The translations under genes and the position numbers were made by a program. Of a stretch of DNA of 64,000 bases, positions 44,744 through 56,838 are shown one piece after another (position 1 is the stretch's first letter; each line of letters begins with the position of its first letter). The stretch covers positions 23,439,501 through 23,503,500 of the forward strand of contig CM073887.1 in the NCBI GenBank assembly GCA_037176705.1. Direction: 5' to 3'. Source of the DNA: Molossus alvarezi (Eukaryota > Chordata > Mammalia > Chiroptera > Molossidae). The notes under the pieces were generated by a model that saw nothing but the letters and a program-made list of their open reading frames with translations, had not been told where the DNA came from and searched no databases.

Positions 44744-44866
44744 TAGGGTGGGGCAAAGGTAGGTTTACAGTTGTGATACGCAAAACACAGAGCTTATTCT
44801 TGTTATTATTTATCAATTATTCTACTATTTTCCATGTGAATGTAAGCCTCCTTTTGCCCCATCCTG
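44744..44866. mobile_element. Mariner-type MITE with terminal inverted repeats
   Basis: The left end TAGGGTGGGGCAAAGGTAGG is mirrored by the reverse complement of the right end, CAGGATGGGGCAAAAGGAGG. The pairing extends over about 30 bp with scattered mismatches. It is flanked by TA at 44742-44743 and 44867-44868, the mariner target duplication. At 123 bp it has no transposase and depended on an autonomous mariner. It resembles the MADE1 class in design, not in sequence. Confidence 0.9.
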
Positions 44867-44911
44867 TATATGTATGATTGTGGAAGGTTACCAGATTAAA
44901 ATAAGAGTCAC

Positions 44912-45155
44912 TCTTTTTTTCTCTTATCCTCACATTTTTGCATTTATCTTCAGCTAGAGCAGGAAGGAGAGAGGGGGAAAGAGAGAGAGAGAAACATCGA
45001 CGTGAGAGAGACTCATCGAGTGGTTGTCACCCACATGACCCCAACCTGGGCGGGGACAAACTGCAACCGAGGTACGTGCCCTTAGTGGGAACTGAACCCA
45101 GGACTCTCCAGTCCACAGGCCAACACTCTAACCGCTGAGCCAAACCAGCCAGGGC
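44912..45155 (-). mobile_element. Ves-type SINE
   Basis: TTATCCTCACATTTTTGCAT (the tail motif has lost GGTGAGGA), TTATCTTCAGCTAGAGCAGG, a GA run, ACATCGACGTGAGAGAG, AACTGAACCCAGGACTC, CCAGCCAGGG. It belongs with the variant at 16355. A target duplication is unclear. Confidence 0.92.
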
Positions 45156-45159
45156 AACT

Positions 45160-45410
45160 CTTGATTGAAGATTTTCCATGTGCCAGGCACTGTGCCCAAG
45201 ACATGACATACATTGTCTCCTTTAATGCACAGTGGCTCTGGGAATAGACATTATTGGTAGCACAATCATCATTGTGAGAAAATGTTGGTTTAGAGCAGTT
45301 ACCCAATTTGACAACAATAACTTAACAGCTGGTAAACTGAATAAAAGAAATCTAAATCTTGTCTAGCTAACACCAAAGTCCATGTACTTAAACCGGTATT
45401 CTATATGGTC
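45160..45410 (-). repeat. MIR SINE
   Basis: Antisense MIR: CATGTGCCAGGCACTGTGCC, CATTGTCTCCTTTAATGCAC, CAACAATAACTTAACAGCTGG. It abuts the SINE at 44912-45155. Confidence 0.75.
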
Positions 45411-45661
45411 ACAAAAAATCAACAGATATATTCTGCTATCTAGGACAACCCTGATATCTGCTGAACTGCCGGGTCCCCAAGGATGTGAGACTTAGACCCA
45501 AGAGTCCCAGCTGCCACTGGGACCTGCCCACAGACCAGTGAGGACCCCATAGAGACCAGCCTTCAGAACTGCCCGATAATGCAACAGAATTTCTGTAAAG
45601 AGGAGGGACTTGACTTACTCCCCTAGGTTAGGATAAAACCTCATAAAAATGTGCCTTTTTA

Positions 45662-45715
45662 CCCTGGCCGGTGTGGCTCAATGAGCTGGGCGACCATGAC
45701 TTGTACACTAGGAAA
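45662..45715 (+). mobile_element. Ves-type SINE head fragment
   Basis: CCCTGGCCGGTGTGGCTCAA followed by a degraded A-to-B-box interval. Nothing recognisable follows. It is truncated. Confidence 0.65.
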
Positions 45716-48679
45716 AGGCTGTGTGTATGGACATCTGTGTTGCCTTAAAAATGTGAGTGGGGCTGCAACTTCATCATGAATACATCCATTAAAAGCCAAC
45801 ATTCCGAACTCTTCAGTGATTTGTTTTAATAGCGATTCTCCCAGCTTCTTATTTGAAAGATGCCAGTTATTTATTTATTTTCTTTATTTGACAATGGGAT
45901 AATCAGATTGTCGGTTAATGTTTTCTCTCCCCCAGAGTTACTTATATATCAACCAAGGTTATCCGTTGTGCAATGAATTATAACAGAATCACACACACTT
46001 TACCGGAAGCCTGTGGGAGTATGATTTAGTCCTTGCCGGTTCCACAGGCACAGGATCTCGCGTGGTGCCAGACTCATCATTAAGAACACCACTTGTCACC
46101 GCGCAGGAAAAATAAGGCCATTTGGGCACTGTACATGGGCTTTCGGATAAATGGGCACTCGCTGCTGACTTTGAAAAATGACATGTGGGAACTAATAAGA
46201 GCTCGAAATGGTTGAACATTCACTTTAATGCAGATAAAATATAAACCTTTTCACTAAGAGCACAATAGTGTCCCCCTCACGAATGTATGATTACATTCCA
46301 CAGCAAATGGGCCTCAGTGACAGACACTTCAGGGCCGGTCCATCATGGGCTGTGCACTCTCACGCCGCAGGGAGCCCCGCAGGAGGACGGAGCTCCCTCC
46401 CCTGAGGACAGATGCGCCCCGCTCCGGAGGAGCACAGGTACAGGTTCTGAGCCGCCTGCGATGCTCAGGGTAACTTGCTGAATGGTAAGCCAGCATGCTC
46501 TGGTTACAAATATACCACTTACATAAAAAATTAAACGGTTGCAAAAGATGCTGAGTGGTTAACATTATGTAATTTGCAATTTTCCCACCTCTTTGCATCC
46601 TAGGTGAAATTTTGTAGGTTAATATTTCACGAGTGTTATTTTGGTCAGCTGCAGGAACGTGTTTAGAGAAAATGGTGCCTGCGTAGGACCATGTCAAGAT
46701 GCAGGCACTCAGGCTGTGGACTTTCGGTTCTGGGGAGGTGGGGGTGTGGCCGCGCGTGAGGACCAGAGCTCCTTGCAAGTCCACGGTGTTTTCTGCCAAA
46801 GCACCTTCTGTTATTGCTCTTCACTGTCCCTTCCAGGGTAGGCAGGGATAACGTTTATGGTAAGAGTGACGTAAAAAGAAAGGGAAGCATTTCATAAAAT
46901 CATTAAAGCTCAACTATACCAGAGTGCCCCAGCCCACAGGGCAGAAAAACAGCGCAATGCTCAGTTGACACAGTGAGAAACCACATTTGGATAGAGTAGT
47001 CATTAACACGTTCCCCACCTACAATGACGTCAGCGATGTTATTTCTCTTATTCCTCTTTGGCAGGAACATGTTCATCAAAACGGGGTATTTGGTGCTTGC
47101 AAGTTCTCCTGACATTGCTCCTTACTCACCAAATAGAGTCATAATCCTTAGTATGTAACTGCAAAATCCTTTGCACAATAACCAACTGCTTCCCCAAAGA
47201 GGATTGTGACTTCAGAGGGAGAATAAGCTGCTGAAGGAAATTAACTCTTGAGAAATGAAAGTCCTGTTTCTGTGCACTTGGAGGCAGGAAAAGAAAAACC
47301 CAGAGGCTATCACACAAATGCCAAACATCCTTTATTCTGCCCACAGAACATCAGGGCCAGGCAGGGTGACTCACAGGTACTCTGCCTTCTTATTCGGAGC
47401 TGGCAGGAGAGGGTGAGGGCGGGGCTCAAACCATTCGCAAATTTGCCTGAGAGGCCCCGCTCGAAGATCTCCTAAATCCCCTCCCTGACACAACACTCAA
47501 GCCGCTTCGTTTACTTTCCCCGTTAGACCGTTATGCACTAGCAGAATCCTCAAAGGATTTCTGCCTTTTGCGCTTGAAGAAGGGGTGTGCGGAGAAATCT
47601 CACAGATGACAGGGAGCCGGCACACGTCATTTAATTTGGAAAAAAGAAAACACAGACACGTATTCTGAAAAGTGGTGTGTGCATTCCAATGGTCAATATG
47701 CTTGCCCTCAAGGTCAAATTAGCAACGATCACGAGCGCGAATCCACAAGAGCATAAAAATGCCACGCGGAGTCAGGCGAACCCTCCATCTCTGCTGTGCC
47801 CCGTCCTCCTGGGGCACCGATCCACAGAGGGTGGTGGCTGTGCGGAGGTGAGAGGGCTTGGCGAGCAGGGCCATAGCCCTGAGTCCCCACAATACGGACG
47901 GATGAGCCTGAGCAAGTCACGTCTCCTCATCCGGACCGTGAAGCATGGGACGATGCCTGCTCCTTCGGACGTAAGGGGTTGTTCTGCAAGCCAAATTAGG
48001 CAATGGATGCCAATGTACCTTGTAAACAGCATGGCTAGCATCCTTGGCACAAAAGGGATCTGGGAGGGGAGACGTGAAGATGCTCCCCAGGGCACCCCGC
48101 GTGAGCTCCGTGGACAGCCCCGAGCTCCTCCATGCACAGCCATCAGTATATGGTCCAAGTCCTTCACACCCGTCATGTCACTTGAGGCGGCTCCCCAGGA
48201 GCAGAGCCTGAGGTGGAGGTTCTCGTGTGATTGTGGAGGGGGCATCTCAGGAGAGGAACCGTGAGGAAGAGGGGTGCAGCAGGAGGCAGGAGAGGAAGTG
48301 AAGCGGAGACACGGAATCAGTTGAAGCCCCGACTCAGCCAGATTCCACAGGCTCTGGAGCAGGATGGACAGTGTCCGGGAAGGGGCTGGCCTCCTGTAAC
48401 CCGTGTCAGTCAGTCCTTGACTGTGGGCTGCACACTCTCCTTCCTACTGCACAGAGTAAGGTAGGATGGGGGCATCAGAACCTTCCAGAATTTCCAAGTG
48501 ATGTGTCTCCGCTGGCAGAGGGCACAATCCCCAAAGGGGCAGCTCTGAGCTACTGGTGGGCAATCCTCACAGCAGGTGGAGTGTGTGCAGTGGCCTGGTG
48601 TGGGCCACCACCAGCATTTCCTACAGAGAAGGAAGCTCAGGCTCAGAGGGATAAGGAGCTTGCTGGCCTCAGCACCTTC
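45716..48679. other. Gene-free stretch
   Basis: No gene is supported. The 195-codon frame at 47677-48264 (plus) and a 157-codon frame on the other strand overlap in G+C-rich sequence and lack features. 45990-46220 is repeat-free and could be conserved, which cannot be tested here. Confidence 0.45.
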
Positions 48680-49020
48680 ACTTCTGCCTAGAACACTCCC
48701 CTCCTGCCTTTCTCTCGACAATTCTTATTGATCATGTAACTTCCAATATCACTCCTTCGAGGAAGTCATCCTTGCCCACCCCAGATCGATCTGGTCCTCC
48801 CAGAGACTCTCAGAGCCCTTAGAGGACTGTCCTTGGAGACACTTATCAAAGGTATCATTTAAATCATTATTTCTGCAGTCATTTATTGGATATCTGCCTT
48901 CCCCACCAGACCGTAAACTCTTTGAGAGCAGGGACCACGCATGTCTCATTTGCTACCAGAACCTGTTGTGTTCAGGCCTGGCACATAGTAGGTGTTCAAT
49001 TAATAGTTGTTGAATGAACC
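48680..49020 (+). repeat. LINE-2 (L2) 3' end
   Basis: CAGACCGTAAACTCTTTGAG, GCAGGGACCACGCATGTC, CAGGCCTGGCACATAGTAGG, TTAATAGTTGTTGAATGAA: a good sense L2 terminus. Confidence 0.85.
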
Positions 49021-49776
49021 ACCGAACACAGCTGGTAAGAGAGTTTAAAAGCAGGTTGCTGTGTCTCAAAACACATTCTTTTCCCACACTGCCACCGACC
49101 ATCCCAAATCCTTGTTTATTTCTATCTAATGTCTGCAAAACCCCGTCTCAGAAGTCAGTTTCCTGCTCTATGTTTACACTGATGACAGACCTCCTGCCAA
49201 CTGGGAACCTGCTACAGAGAGTAGCACTTTGGTTCTTTATCTGTAATTACCTCCTTCAGGTTTCAGGGCGTGCTCCCTTGTGCGGGTCTGCGAGTGACAG
49301 AGAGCCAGACAGGCTGCTGTCTGTCTGTCTCCTTCATCACAGGAGCCTTTGATCACATCGTGCTCGCCTGTGTGCTTCCAGGCTGAAGGTTCCAATCATT
49401 TTAGCTTCTCCTCCTACCAAAACCACATTACCTTGATCCTTTTAGTTCTTCTCCTCCGGTTATTTTCCAGCTCTTTGTAGCTTCCTTGAGGAGAAATCCA
49501 ACTTTAGCAGGGCTCTAGGTAAGCAATTCTTTTCATGATCCCTCATTGATTCTCTAGTTAACCCTGGGCAAGTGTTTCAGACCGTGCGGTCTCTCCTCCA
49601 CCCCCACCCAGGGAGCTCAGCACTGAACCCCTCCCCTTCCCCTTGCGGGAAGGCTGGACCATCCCATGGAAACCCTCACCCTTGACTCTGTCCTCTCGGC
49701 CTCCCTTCTGCTCCCAAGGGAAGAACTACTTTCCTTTCAAAATCCTATTCTCTCTCTTACAATGAGGCTGGCACAG
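49021..49776. other. Gene-free stretch
   Basis: No gene or clear repeat is recognised. Confidence 0.45.
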
Positions 49777-50044
49777 GCCAACAAGACGATGTCCTTTGCA
49801 ATAATTTTAAATATTTCAGTTAGCCTTTTTCTATGATGAATTTTTGTAAACCTCGAAGGTGGCTGATGGCAAGTTTGTTGCGAGGCAGGTGCAACAAGAA
49901 AGCAAGGCGGCGCTGACACTTTCCTCCACGCAGACTTCCCATCAGCCACCTTCGAGGTTTACAAAAACTCACAATATACTCAGGTGCGTCGAAAGGCTAA
50001 CCAAAATACTTAAAATTATTGCAAAGGACATCATCATGTTCGCC
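49777..50044. repeat. Foldback: long inverted repeat, arms about 95-105 bp
   Basis: The left arm 49777-49869 and the right arm 49939-50044 are reverse complements. A perfect 29-bp inner stem (within CCATCAGCCACCTTCGAGGT and on to TTTACAAAAA) is followed by a mismatched internal region of 11 against about 23 bases, then a roughly 53-bp outer stem with about six mismatches. The spacer is 69 bp and also pairs weakly. There is no evident target-site duplication. Two short frames, one per strand (49737-49949 minus; 49859-50110 plus), start with the same five residues because of the symmetry. Confidence 0.95.
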
Positions 50045-50639
50045 AAATATTTAAAAATACTATCATTTTCAACTTCGCCCTATTTTTTATTTCAATTGTT
50101 ATGTTTATAATGTGTCCAATAGCATAGTATTATATGTACATAACTTAATAGCAAATAATAAAAAGTGGCAAACATTTTTGCTGACTAGGGTGCCAGGTGA
50201 AAAATGTTTGAGGACTGTGGGTGCTGAAACCGGCCCGGTTGCGGTCCCAGAGCCCAGCGCTGTGGTTTCAAGGTCCCAATGTCACTCTGAGCCCAATACG
50301 CTCAAAATGGAATGCTTCCTTCCCCTCCCCGAAGAAACCACTTTTGACGGCCCGTTTTCCCTCATTGATACCCTCCGATTTCCAAGTTCAAGGCTTTTAA
50401 GAGAGCTTGGACTTTGCCTTCTTCCTCCTTCATCTCTCTCCACCCCTTTCCTCCAGCCTCTCATCACACCCGCTCCCCTTGTTCTAATTCACTATCAGCT
50501 GTCCTCCCAGCTCCACCCCTCCAATCCCTCCTGCCCCCTGCTCTCGGCTTCTCCTTTCCAGACTGCTGGTCTCCTTTTGCCCCTCCCCCAGCCCCAACTC
50601 AAACGCACACTGGTCAGTCTCTCATTACCCTCTCATTTG
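50045..50639. other. Gene-free stretch
   Basis: A+T-rich to 50200, then C-rich. The 183-codon frame at 50112-50663 is Pro-, Ser- and Leu-rich from pyrimidine-biased DNA and lacks features. No gene is supported. Confidence 0.45.
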
Positions 50640-50830
50640 ATTTACTTAGTCAGACAACATTGATTGAGCATTTCCTTTATCCCAGGCACTGTGTGGATGA
50701 GTAGATTATGCCAGTGAATAATAGAGCAGGAACAACAATTTATTAGGTGCCTGCTATGTGACAGACACAGTACTAGTGAACAACAGAATCCCTCTCACAA
50801 GGACTTTCAAGGCGACACTACAAGGGCTCA
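50640..50830 (-). repeat. LINE-2 (L2) 3' end, antisense
   Basis: CAACATTGATTGAGCATTTCC, TTTATCCCAGGCACTGTGTGG and ATGCCAGTGAATAATAGAG; the motif is repeated in TTTATTAGGTGCCTGCTATG at 50741-50760, which suggests two overlapping antisense ends (L2, or L2 plus MIR). Confidence 0.6.
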
Positions 50831-51264
50831 TACAGTCTACTACACTGTCTATTTGACTTTTGCCCCTTTTAAATCCTTCAGCCAATTTGTTTTTTCTTAC
50901 AAACATGCTAGATTCATTTTCTAGTTCTCTCTAGGCTCCACCATCCCCTCCTCCCTCCACCCCCATGCTGATCTAGCGGCCTCGCCCTCCACCATGTCTG
51001 TCCATCATTTAACGACTGCCCACTTCCCCTGACCTGTGTGGAGCTACCCGACTGCGAACCCGTATTCATTTCTTCCCTTCAAAGTCCTACACTGGTCATT
51101 TCGACTCTCCCGCACTGTCCTGTTCTACTACTCGAGTGTATGCACACGTAGGGTCCGCCCACCTAGCTTGCCAGCCTCGTACCCTATGCTTTCGCTGCTG
51201 TGGCTGTCTGCTCCCCGCACTGCATCACCACTGTGGATGCTCCTTATGTGTTGTTCAGTTACAC
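50831..51264. other. Gene-free stretch
   Basis: C+T-rich sequence, no supported gene. Confidence 0.45.
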
Positions 51265-51420
51265 GAAGATTGATACAGTGGTTTTGTTAGGGTAGAGGAT
51301 TATGGGAGTCTTTTCTCCCAATATATTTTTCATATTCTCTATAATGTGGCTATATTGCTTTTATAATGAAAGGATTGCAAATAAAAACAAATGAAATACT
51401 TCTTCAATTCAATTTAATTG
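51265..51420 (+). repeat. L1 3'-UTR-like fragment
   Basis: AGAGGATTATGGGAGTC, TTTTTCATATTCTCTATAATG and GCTTTTATAATGAAAGG resemble the tail of old L1 3' UTRs. Family identity is uncertain. Confidence 0.5.
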
Positions 51421-53264
51421 AAATCCAGAAATAATTGTTCTCATTAGGTAGCTAGACCTTGGCAGTACTAGGGCTAATTTAGACCAGATTGGAAAAAATT
51501 CGAACGTGGTTATTAGCATATACCAGTTCCTCCAAATATAAATGGCTCCTTCTCGATGACAGGCAGGTTTTCTGGGGCACAGCTAATTCTGCCCTAGTTC
51601 TGGATTTCCTAGAACACCCTCCAGGGTCAGGCCAGGAGCGGCTGTCAGAAATGTCTAATATCCATACTTGCTTGTAGACTGCTAAGCCTATAGAAACATA
51701 TATTCATATAGGTTTCTAGCAGTTGCAAAATGCACCGTGAAGGATTTTTGCTTTCTGGGTAGCCTATAATGGTAGATTGGGAAAATAAAAAGACCCAAAT
51801 TACTCGAAATGGTGGGAGTAGGTAAAATGCTATTTTTTGTTCTTATTACCAGGAAAACGGAGACACGATTTGCATAGGATGATGGATATCCTTGGTTTAA
51901 CTGGGCAAAGTTTTCAAACAACAGAAGGGGTGGGGGTGAGGTAGGTGGACCTCCTATAAAATGGACAACCAGCCTGAACCCTGCAGCTGGATCAAGCAGG
52001 TTAGGGTGACACTGAAATAAAGAGCATTCCTGCAGCATAAATACACACTTTTCCTTAACCACCAATTCCCTTCACCTCCTGCCTCTCCGAGGGACTAATT
52101 GAGCAGTGAGTTTTATTGCTCTGATCATTGATGTCATATCTTTTTATCTCTCTCCCACTTAACTCTCCCTGGTCCGTGAAGGGCAGTTTTGATATCTAGC
52201 CCTGCTGAAATTTATTGAACTGATTCCATAAACTATGGATCTGGAGTATTAAATGGCCAGGGCCGCTCCCCATCTTGGTTTTGCTGAAAAGAAAAACACA
52301 TTTCCCCCCTTTTCCGATAGAGAAAGCCCAGAGCAGCCAGCTGTCTTTGGATGTAGATAATAAATTGGGTGGGCAGAGAAGCTTAGAGAGCTGAAGTACA
52401 GGCTGCGTTTCTACGCAGATGTTCTTTGCTTTAAGACATATTGTGAGAGTGTTAAGGGTTAGGAATGGTAAACTTCTAGATCATACAAAATAAGCACACC
52501 AAATGCTTTATTTCTCGGAAGAGGTATGACCATTGTGTTTGGGAGGGCAGGTAGCCCAGATGATAAATGTTCCTTCTGTTCTAGCTCCCACCTCTTCTTA
52601 CTCCTACGGAAGAGAAAACGTTAGCATTGCTCCAATGTGCAACACTGTAAACACCTCTCTGCAGTCAGTCCCAATTGCAAAATGAACTATGGAGGGGACA
52701 AGATAATATGGGGAAATTGGGTGTCGGAGGACTGCAGATCTCAGCATTTTCCCCAGTGCTATTTGAGCAAAAGGGTTTGCAGGGAGCAGAGAGGCCTCCA
52801 AGCGTGAATGCGATTCGAGATAAACAAGGCAAGCTGCCAGCGGCCTTCCCTTTGCCCAGCATGGTTACATAAGCACCTTCCCACTTTTTCAAAAATTAGA
52901 AACTCTATTGATTCAGTGCTCACCATGCCTCTGTGTGATTTATGACCCAGAAGATGTCTGACAGCTTTCAGGCTGCTTTGTGAGGTTCCAGGCCAAAAAC
53001 ACAATGAAGAAATAGAGAAGGAACTTCTCCTCACTTGCAGATAAGCCTCCAAAAATCTCATCTCTGCCTTTAAATTCACCTCTGCTTTGCTTACAGCTTC
53101 CTTTGTATAAATCATGGGAGAAATGAAACTTCAAATTTGACCATTTTCTCTGCAAATGTTTATCTTCTTGGAATGAAATACATGACAGCTGCCTTGTTCT
53201 GTGTTTTGATGGTGGCTTCAACTCTTTCCATCCTTCTGGTTGAGATATTTAAGTTTTCGATGTA
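51421..53264. other. Gene-free stretch
   Basis: No repeat or gene is recognised. Overlapping minus-strand frames at 52604-53221 have no features. Confidence 0.45.
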
Positions 53265-53425
53265 CTGCTACTTATTTCAACCAACGTTTATTGGACATCT
53301 GTTTTATGCCAGCACCATAATATGTTTATGAAACTAACAAAGATTAATGCGTGAAGACTTAATTCTTCCTTCAAAGAGCTGGTGGTATAGTAGGTATAGC
53401 ACAAAGGGTAGCTGTCCAATAGACT
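53265..53425 (-). repeat. LINE-2 (L2) 3' end, antisense
   Basis: CAACCAACGTTTATTGGACA, TTATGCCAGCACCATAA, then CTTCCTTCAAAGAGCTGGTGG follow the antisense L2 3' order. Confidence 0.6.
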
Positions 53426-53429
53426 TCAT

Positions 53430-53866
53430 GGAACCCTTGCATAGTGCAGGACGCCACTGGGAGGTGGCTGTACACCCAGGGATGGCATTTCCTAACCCTG
53501 CTCCTAGGTGGAGCCATGTGACTATTTCTAGCTCTAAATGTGGGAAGTGTTGGATGTCTTCCAGCCCTGGCCCATAAATCCCCATTCCCCACCATGCACA
53601 TGCATATATTCACTTCTTCGTACTCTCTTCCTCTTCTACCTGGGCAGAAAAAAGATGAGTTTGGGGCAACCTGAAAAACCATGTATTGAAAGGGGCAGTG
53701 CTTCCATCAACCTGGGTCCCTGAATGACTGTGTGGAGGAAGGGTACCTCCTGATTTATTCACCTGCGCTGTATGATTATTACTTCAACAAGAAATATATT
53801 TCTATGGTATTTAAGGCAGTATACATTTTCTAGGTCTATTACTTGTAGCAGCTACCCTAACTAATA
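53430..53866 (+). repeat. LTR-like ancient repeat, copy 1
   Basis: CCTGGGTCCCTGAATGACTG and GTGTGGAGGAAGGGTACC, with TTACTTGTAGCAGCTACCC and TAACTAATA at the right, match the 3' half of an ancient LTR. A related copy lies at 62340-62660. The left boundary is approximate. Confidence 0.55.
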
Positions 53867-54219
53867 TAAGAAAATAAATACATATATTCAAATAACAATA
53901 ATATAACATTGTGAACAGAAAAGGAGGGAGGAGAGGCACGGAAGAGGTAAGGTTCAAAACTGGAACAGTTCTGCAGTAAAATCTCTGCACCAGCAGCAGC
54001 ATGTTCATGTTAAAGGGGCATAATGAGCAAGAACATCAACACGGGCAAAGGAATCCTTCTCTGAAGTTCAAAATTGTGTTTCTCAATGTGTTAATATGTA
54101 TTAGAAGTCAAATAAGTTGGAATAGCTGGGTTAAACAAAGCTTTACATATTTCTTTCCCTTGGAAGTTCCCAGAGATTTTAATATTCCTCTATGTATTGA
54201 ATAAAAGCTGCTTAAAATC
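53867..54219. other. Gene-free stretch
   Basis: A-rich unique sequence. No feature recognised. Confidence 0.45.
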
Positions 54220-54370
54220 TTCTAATCAGAATAAAAGCCAAAGTCCTTCCCATGGCCTACGGGACCTTACGTGACCCACCTCTGCCTGTTCTCTGACCTT
54301 ACCTCACACCGTGATCCATGAGAGTACAGGCACTGAATGACTCATTCATCACTGTATCCCCAGCACTCAG
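54220..54370 (+). repeat. LINE-2 (L2) fragment
   Basis: ATAAAAGCCAAAGTCCTTCC, CATGGCCTACGGGACC, CTGACCTTACCTCACACC, then TCACTGTATCCCCAGCACTC: sense L2 with an internal deletion. Confidence 0.75.
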
Positions 54371-56179
54371 GAAATCATTTTTAAAAGCATTTCCTAAGCT
54401 TACTTGATCAAGAAATTTTAATTTGAAGAGCATCTAGGGAGCTAGTATTCCATGAAACACATTTTAGAAAATGCTGCTTTAGAGAAAGTCCTAAATCTTT
54501 CCCTGTAATTTCATATGGATTTGGAGATACATACAAATACAGAGGAGATTTGTAGTTCATCTCATAAGGCACGGGGAGTAAAGCAATGTCCTTGGCTGCT
54601 ACGTAGAAGACTTTGGGAACACCCAGACAAACAGATTCATAAAGCAAATAGAAAACGGAGGGCTAGACTCCCATGATTTCATTGCTTCTCTCCTCAACTG
54701 CCAAGATATTGATGATGAGTGTTTTCACCAGGTCAAAGAATTCCCAGTGAGCTTGGTGGCCAAATGTCAACAGCATTTAGCAGATTTAATCTCTAGTAAT
54801 TCATCAAAGATCTGACCTGCCATTTGGTTTGGAACCAATGGAGTTATTATCAATGGCTTTGCCTTTGGTAAAACAGGGTACGTTCCGCTTCGGTAAGTCC
54901 TCACTCTCCTCTCCCAGCACTCCACACGGGATATGGCTCGCCGTCCACTGTGTCATCTTGCAGGCAGTGTGGCTTTTGCTGAGAAGTCAAGTGAGTCTCA
55001 TCATCATCGTTATCTTCACTGAGCATGTGACTGCTCACCTCCTCTGAGGCTCTGCATACTACACATCTCTGCACAGCAACCCCTCGTGAGGCAGGCATCC
55101 TGAGGTCAAAGAAATGAGGGAACAAAGCAGTTCATCATTTGCAGCTCCCATCTGTTGATAAACAGTGTCAATGGGACAGAATTAATCATTTGCTTTTGGA
55201 GACACAAAGGCTAAGTGCTTTGTCCCACCGTACCACTCAAGACACTGTCAGAGTCCAGAATGGAATCGGGAGAATTGACAGGGCTCTGTGCAGTTCACTG
55301 ACACCCTCTCTCCACAGAGGTGTGCTCCACAGAAGTGTGAGCTGACTTCCTCCATGGGGGGGGGGGGGGTCAGCAATGGCAGTTCAAGGAAAACTTAAAG
55401 CTCCCGGAGCAACTCGTGGATGAGGTAAAACCATGGGAGTCCAAATAGAAGTGTCCAGTCAACAGATTCCAATCTTCTCTGCACTGAAAGGCAGGTTTGA
55501 TTTTCGAAACTTTGTCCCATCCAGACTATAAAAGATATGAGTGCCGCTAAAAGTAAGGATTTCAAACTTCTCCAGTCATGTCGACTCATTTACTCCTCAT
55601 GTCCAGGCTTATGAAATGAGGCAGGATGCTATCTCATCACACCTAAAAGGAGGTTGGGCAAGATCGAAAGAAAAATATTTCCTGGGCATTATTCTTTGTG
55701 TGACTTGTTCTTAAAGTGCCAAGGGGCAGAGAGAAATATAAAAACAGAGTATATTAGTTGGCCATCGGCCCCCTTCCCCAACCCTGGCCTTTATCTTATA
55801 TGTTTCATGCTGTATGGTTTAAGGGACTTTCCTAAGAGAGAGAGTCTGCTCAATGGGCATACATGCAGGAATATCAGGTCTCTGAGATCAGAAAGATACT
55901 GAACTTCCCTTCCCAGACTTTAGAGCTCAAGCTTTTAACTTGGGACCAATGTCTCGTTTGACTCCTTTTACCTATAAGGCCCTTTCTTTCCTAGATCACT
56001 AGGAATGTCAAAGCAACTGCTAAAGGCTTGGATCCATGAAGCCGAGGTCAGGGCTTGATCCTCAGATGGACGCACTTGCTTCTCTCTGTGTCTTGTCTTG
56101 GCACAGACTGTACCATCTTGGAACCCCATCATTTCAGAGAAGATGACGTGAGCCAGGGTGGGCGAATCAGAAAAAAGTT
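54371..56179. other. Gene-free stretch with a poly-G run
   Basis: A run of 14 G lies at 55356-55369. A hAT-terminus-like piece, CACATTTTAGAAAATGCTG, is at 54459-54477. No gene is supported. Confidence 0.45.
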
Positions 56180-56645
56180 ACTTTTCTCCAAATGCTGCTT
56201 GTTATCTTTAAGATCAAATCCAAATCCCCTAGTATACTTGGAAAAAACACACCAGGAGCAACCCCCGGGGTCATATTTCCAGTTTCACTGTTCACCACTC
56301 TCTCATGTAAATGACGCCTTAGGCTCCAGCCTTGCTCAGGTGTTTGCTGTTGCCAGAATGTTCCAAGCACTTTCTTTCTCCTCTGACTCTTACACATGAC
56401 GTTTCCGTTGCTGGAAATTCCTTAAGGAAGTACAAGCATTCTTTCCTCTGGGAAGCAAGTGCCAGGCAGAATTAAGGGCTTCTACCTTTGTCCATCTGTG
56501 GTATCTTGAAATATGCTCTTTTATAGCATATTTTATTTTATGGAATATCTGTGTTCATATGTTTCTCCTCCACCAGATTGGGAGCTCCTGGAGGGAAACT
56601 GGACTTGGTACCATATAGGTACTCAAACAATGTTTGCTAAATGGA
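56180..56645 (+). repeat. LINE-2 (L2) 3' region
   Basis: TCAAATCCAAATCCCCTAG, GAATGTTCCAAGCACTTTC, GCTGGAAATTCCTTAAGG, CACCAGATTGGGAGCTCC, ACTCAAACAATGTTTGC: sense L2, long but diverged. Confidence 0.7.
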
Positions 56646-56838
56646 GGATTTAATTGTTCAAAATATAACCTTAGGTGCATGTCCTGATGGCAGAGGGATG
56701 GAAGTCTGGTCTTTCTTGCACAATTTTACCCATGGGTCCTTCAACTGTGGGTCTGAGAGACTGCTAATGACTCTGAGGAATGACATAGACATAGGCCTAT
56801 AAATTTAATAGAACAAAACTGTTAAAAATTCATGTGGA

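Noticed and set aside
47677..48264. 195-codon plus-strand frame and 157-codon minus-strand frame in the same place
   Set aside because: Opposite-strand overlap in G+C-rich DNA and no family features; both are consistent with chance.
50112..50663. 183-codon Pro/Ser/Leu-rich frame
   Set aside because: It reflects pyrimidine-biased sequence; no motif and no codon pattern that sets it apart.
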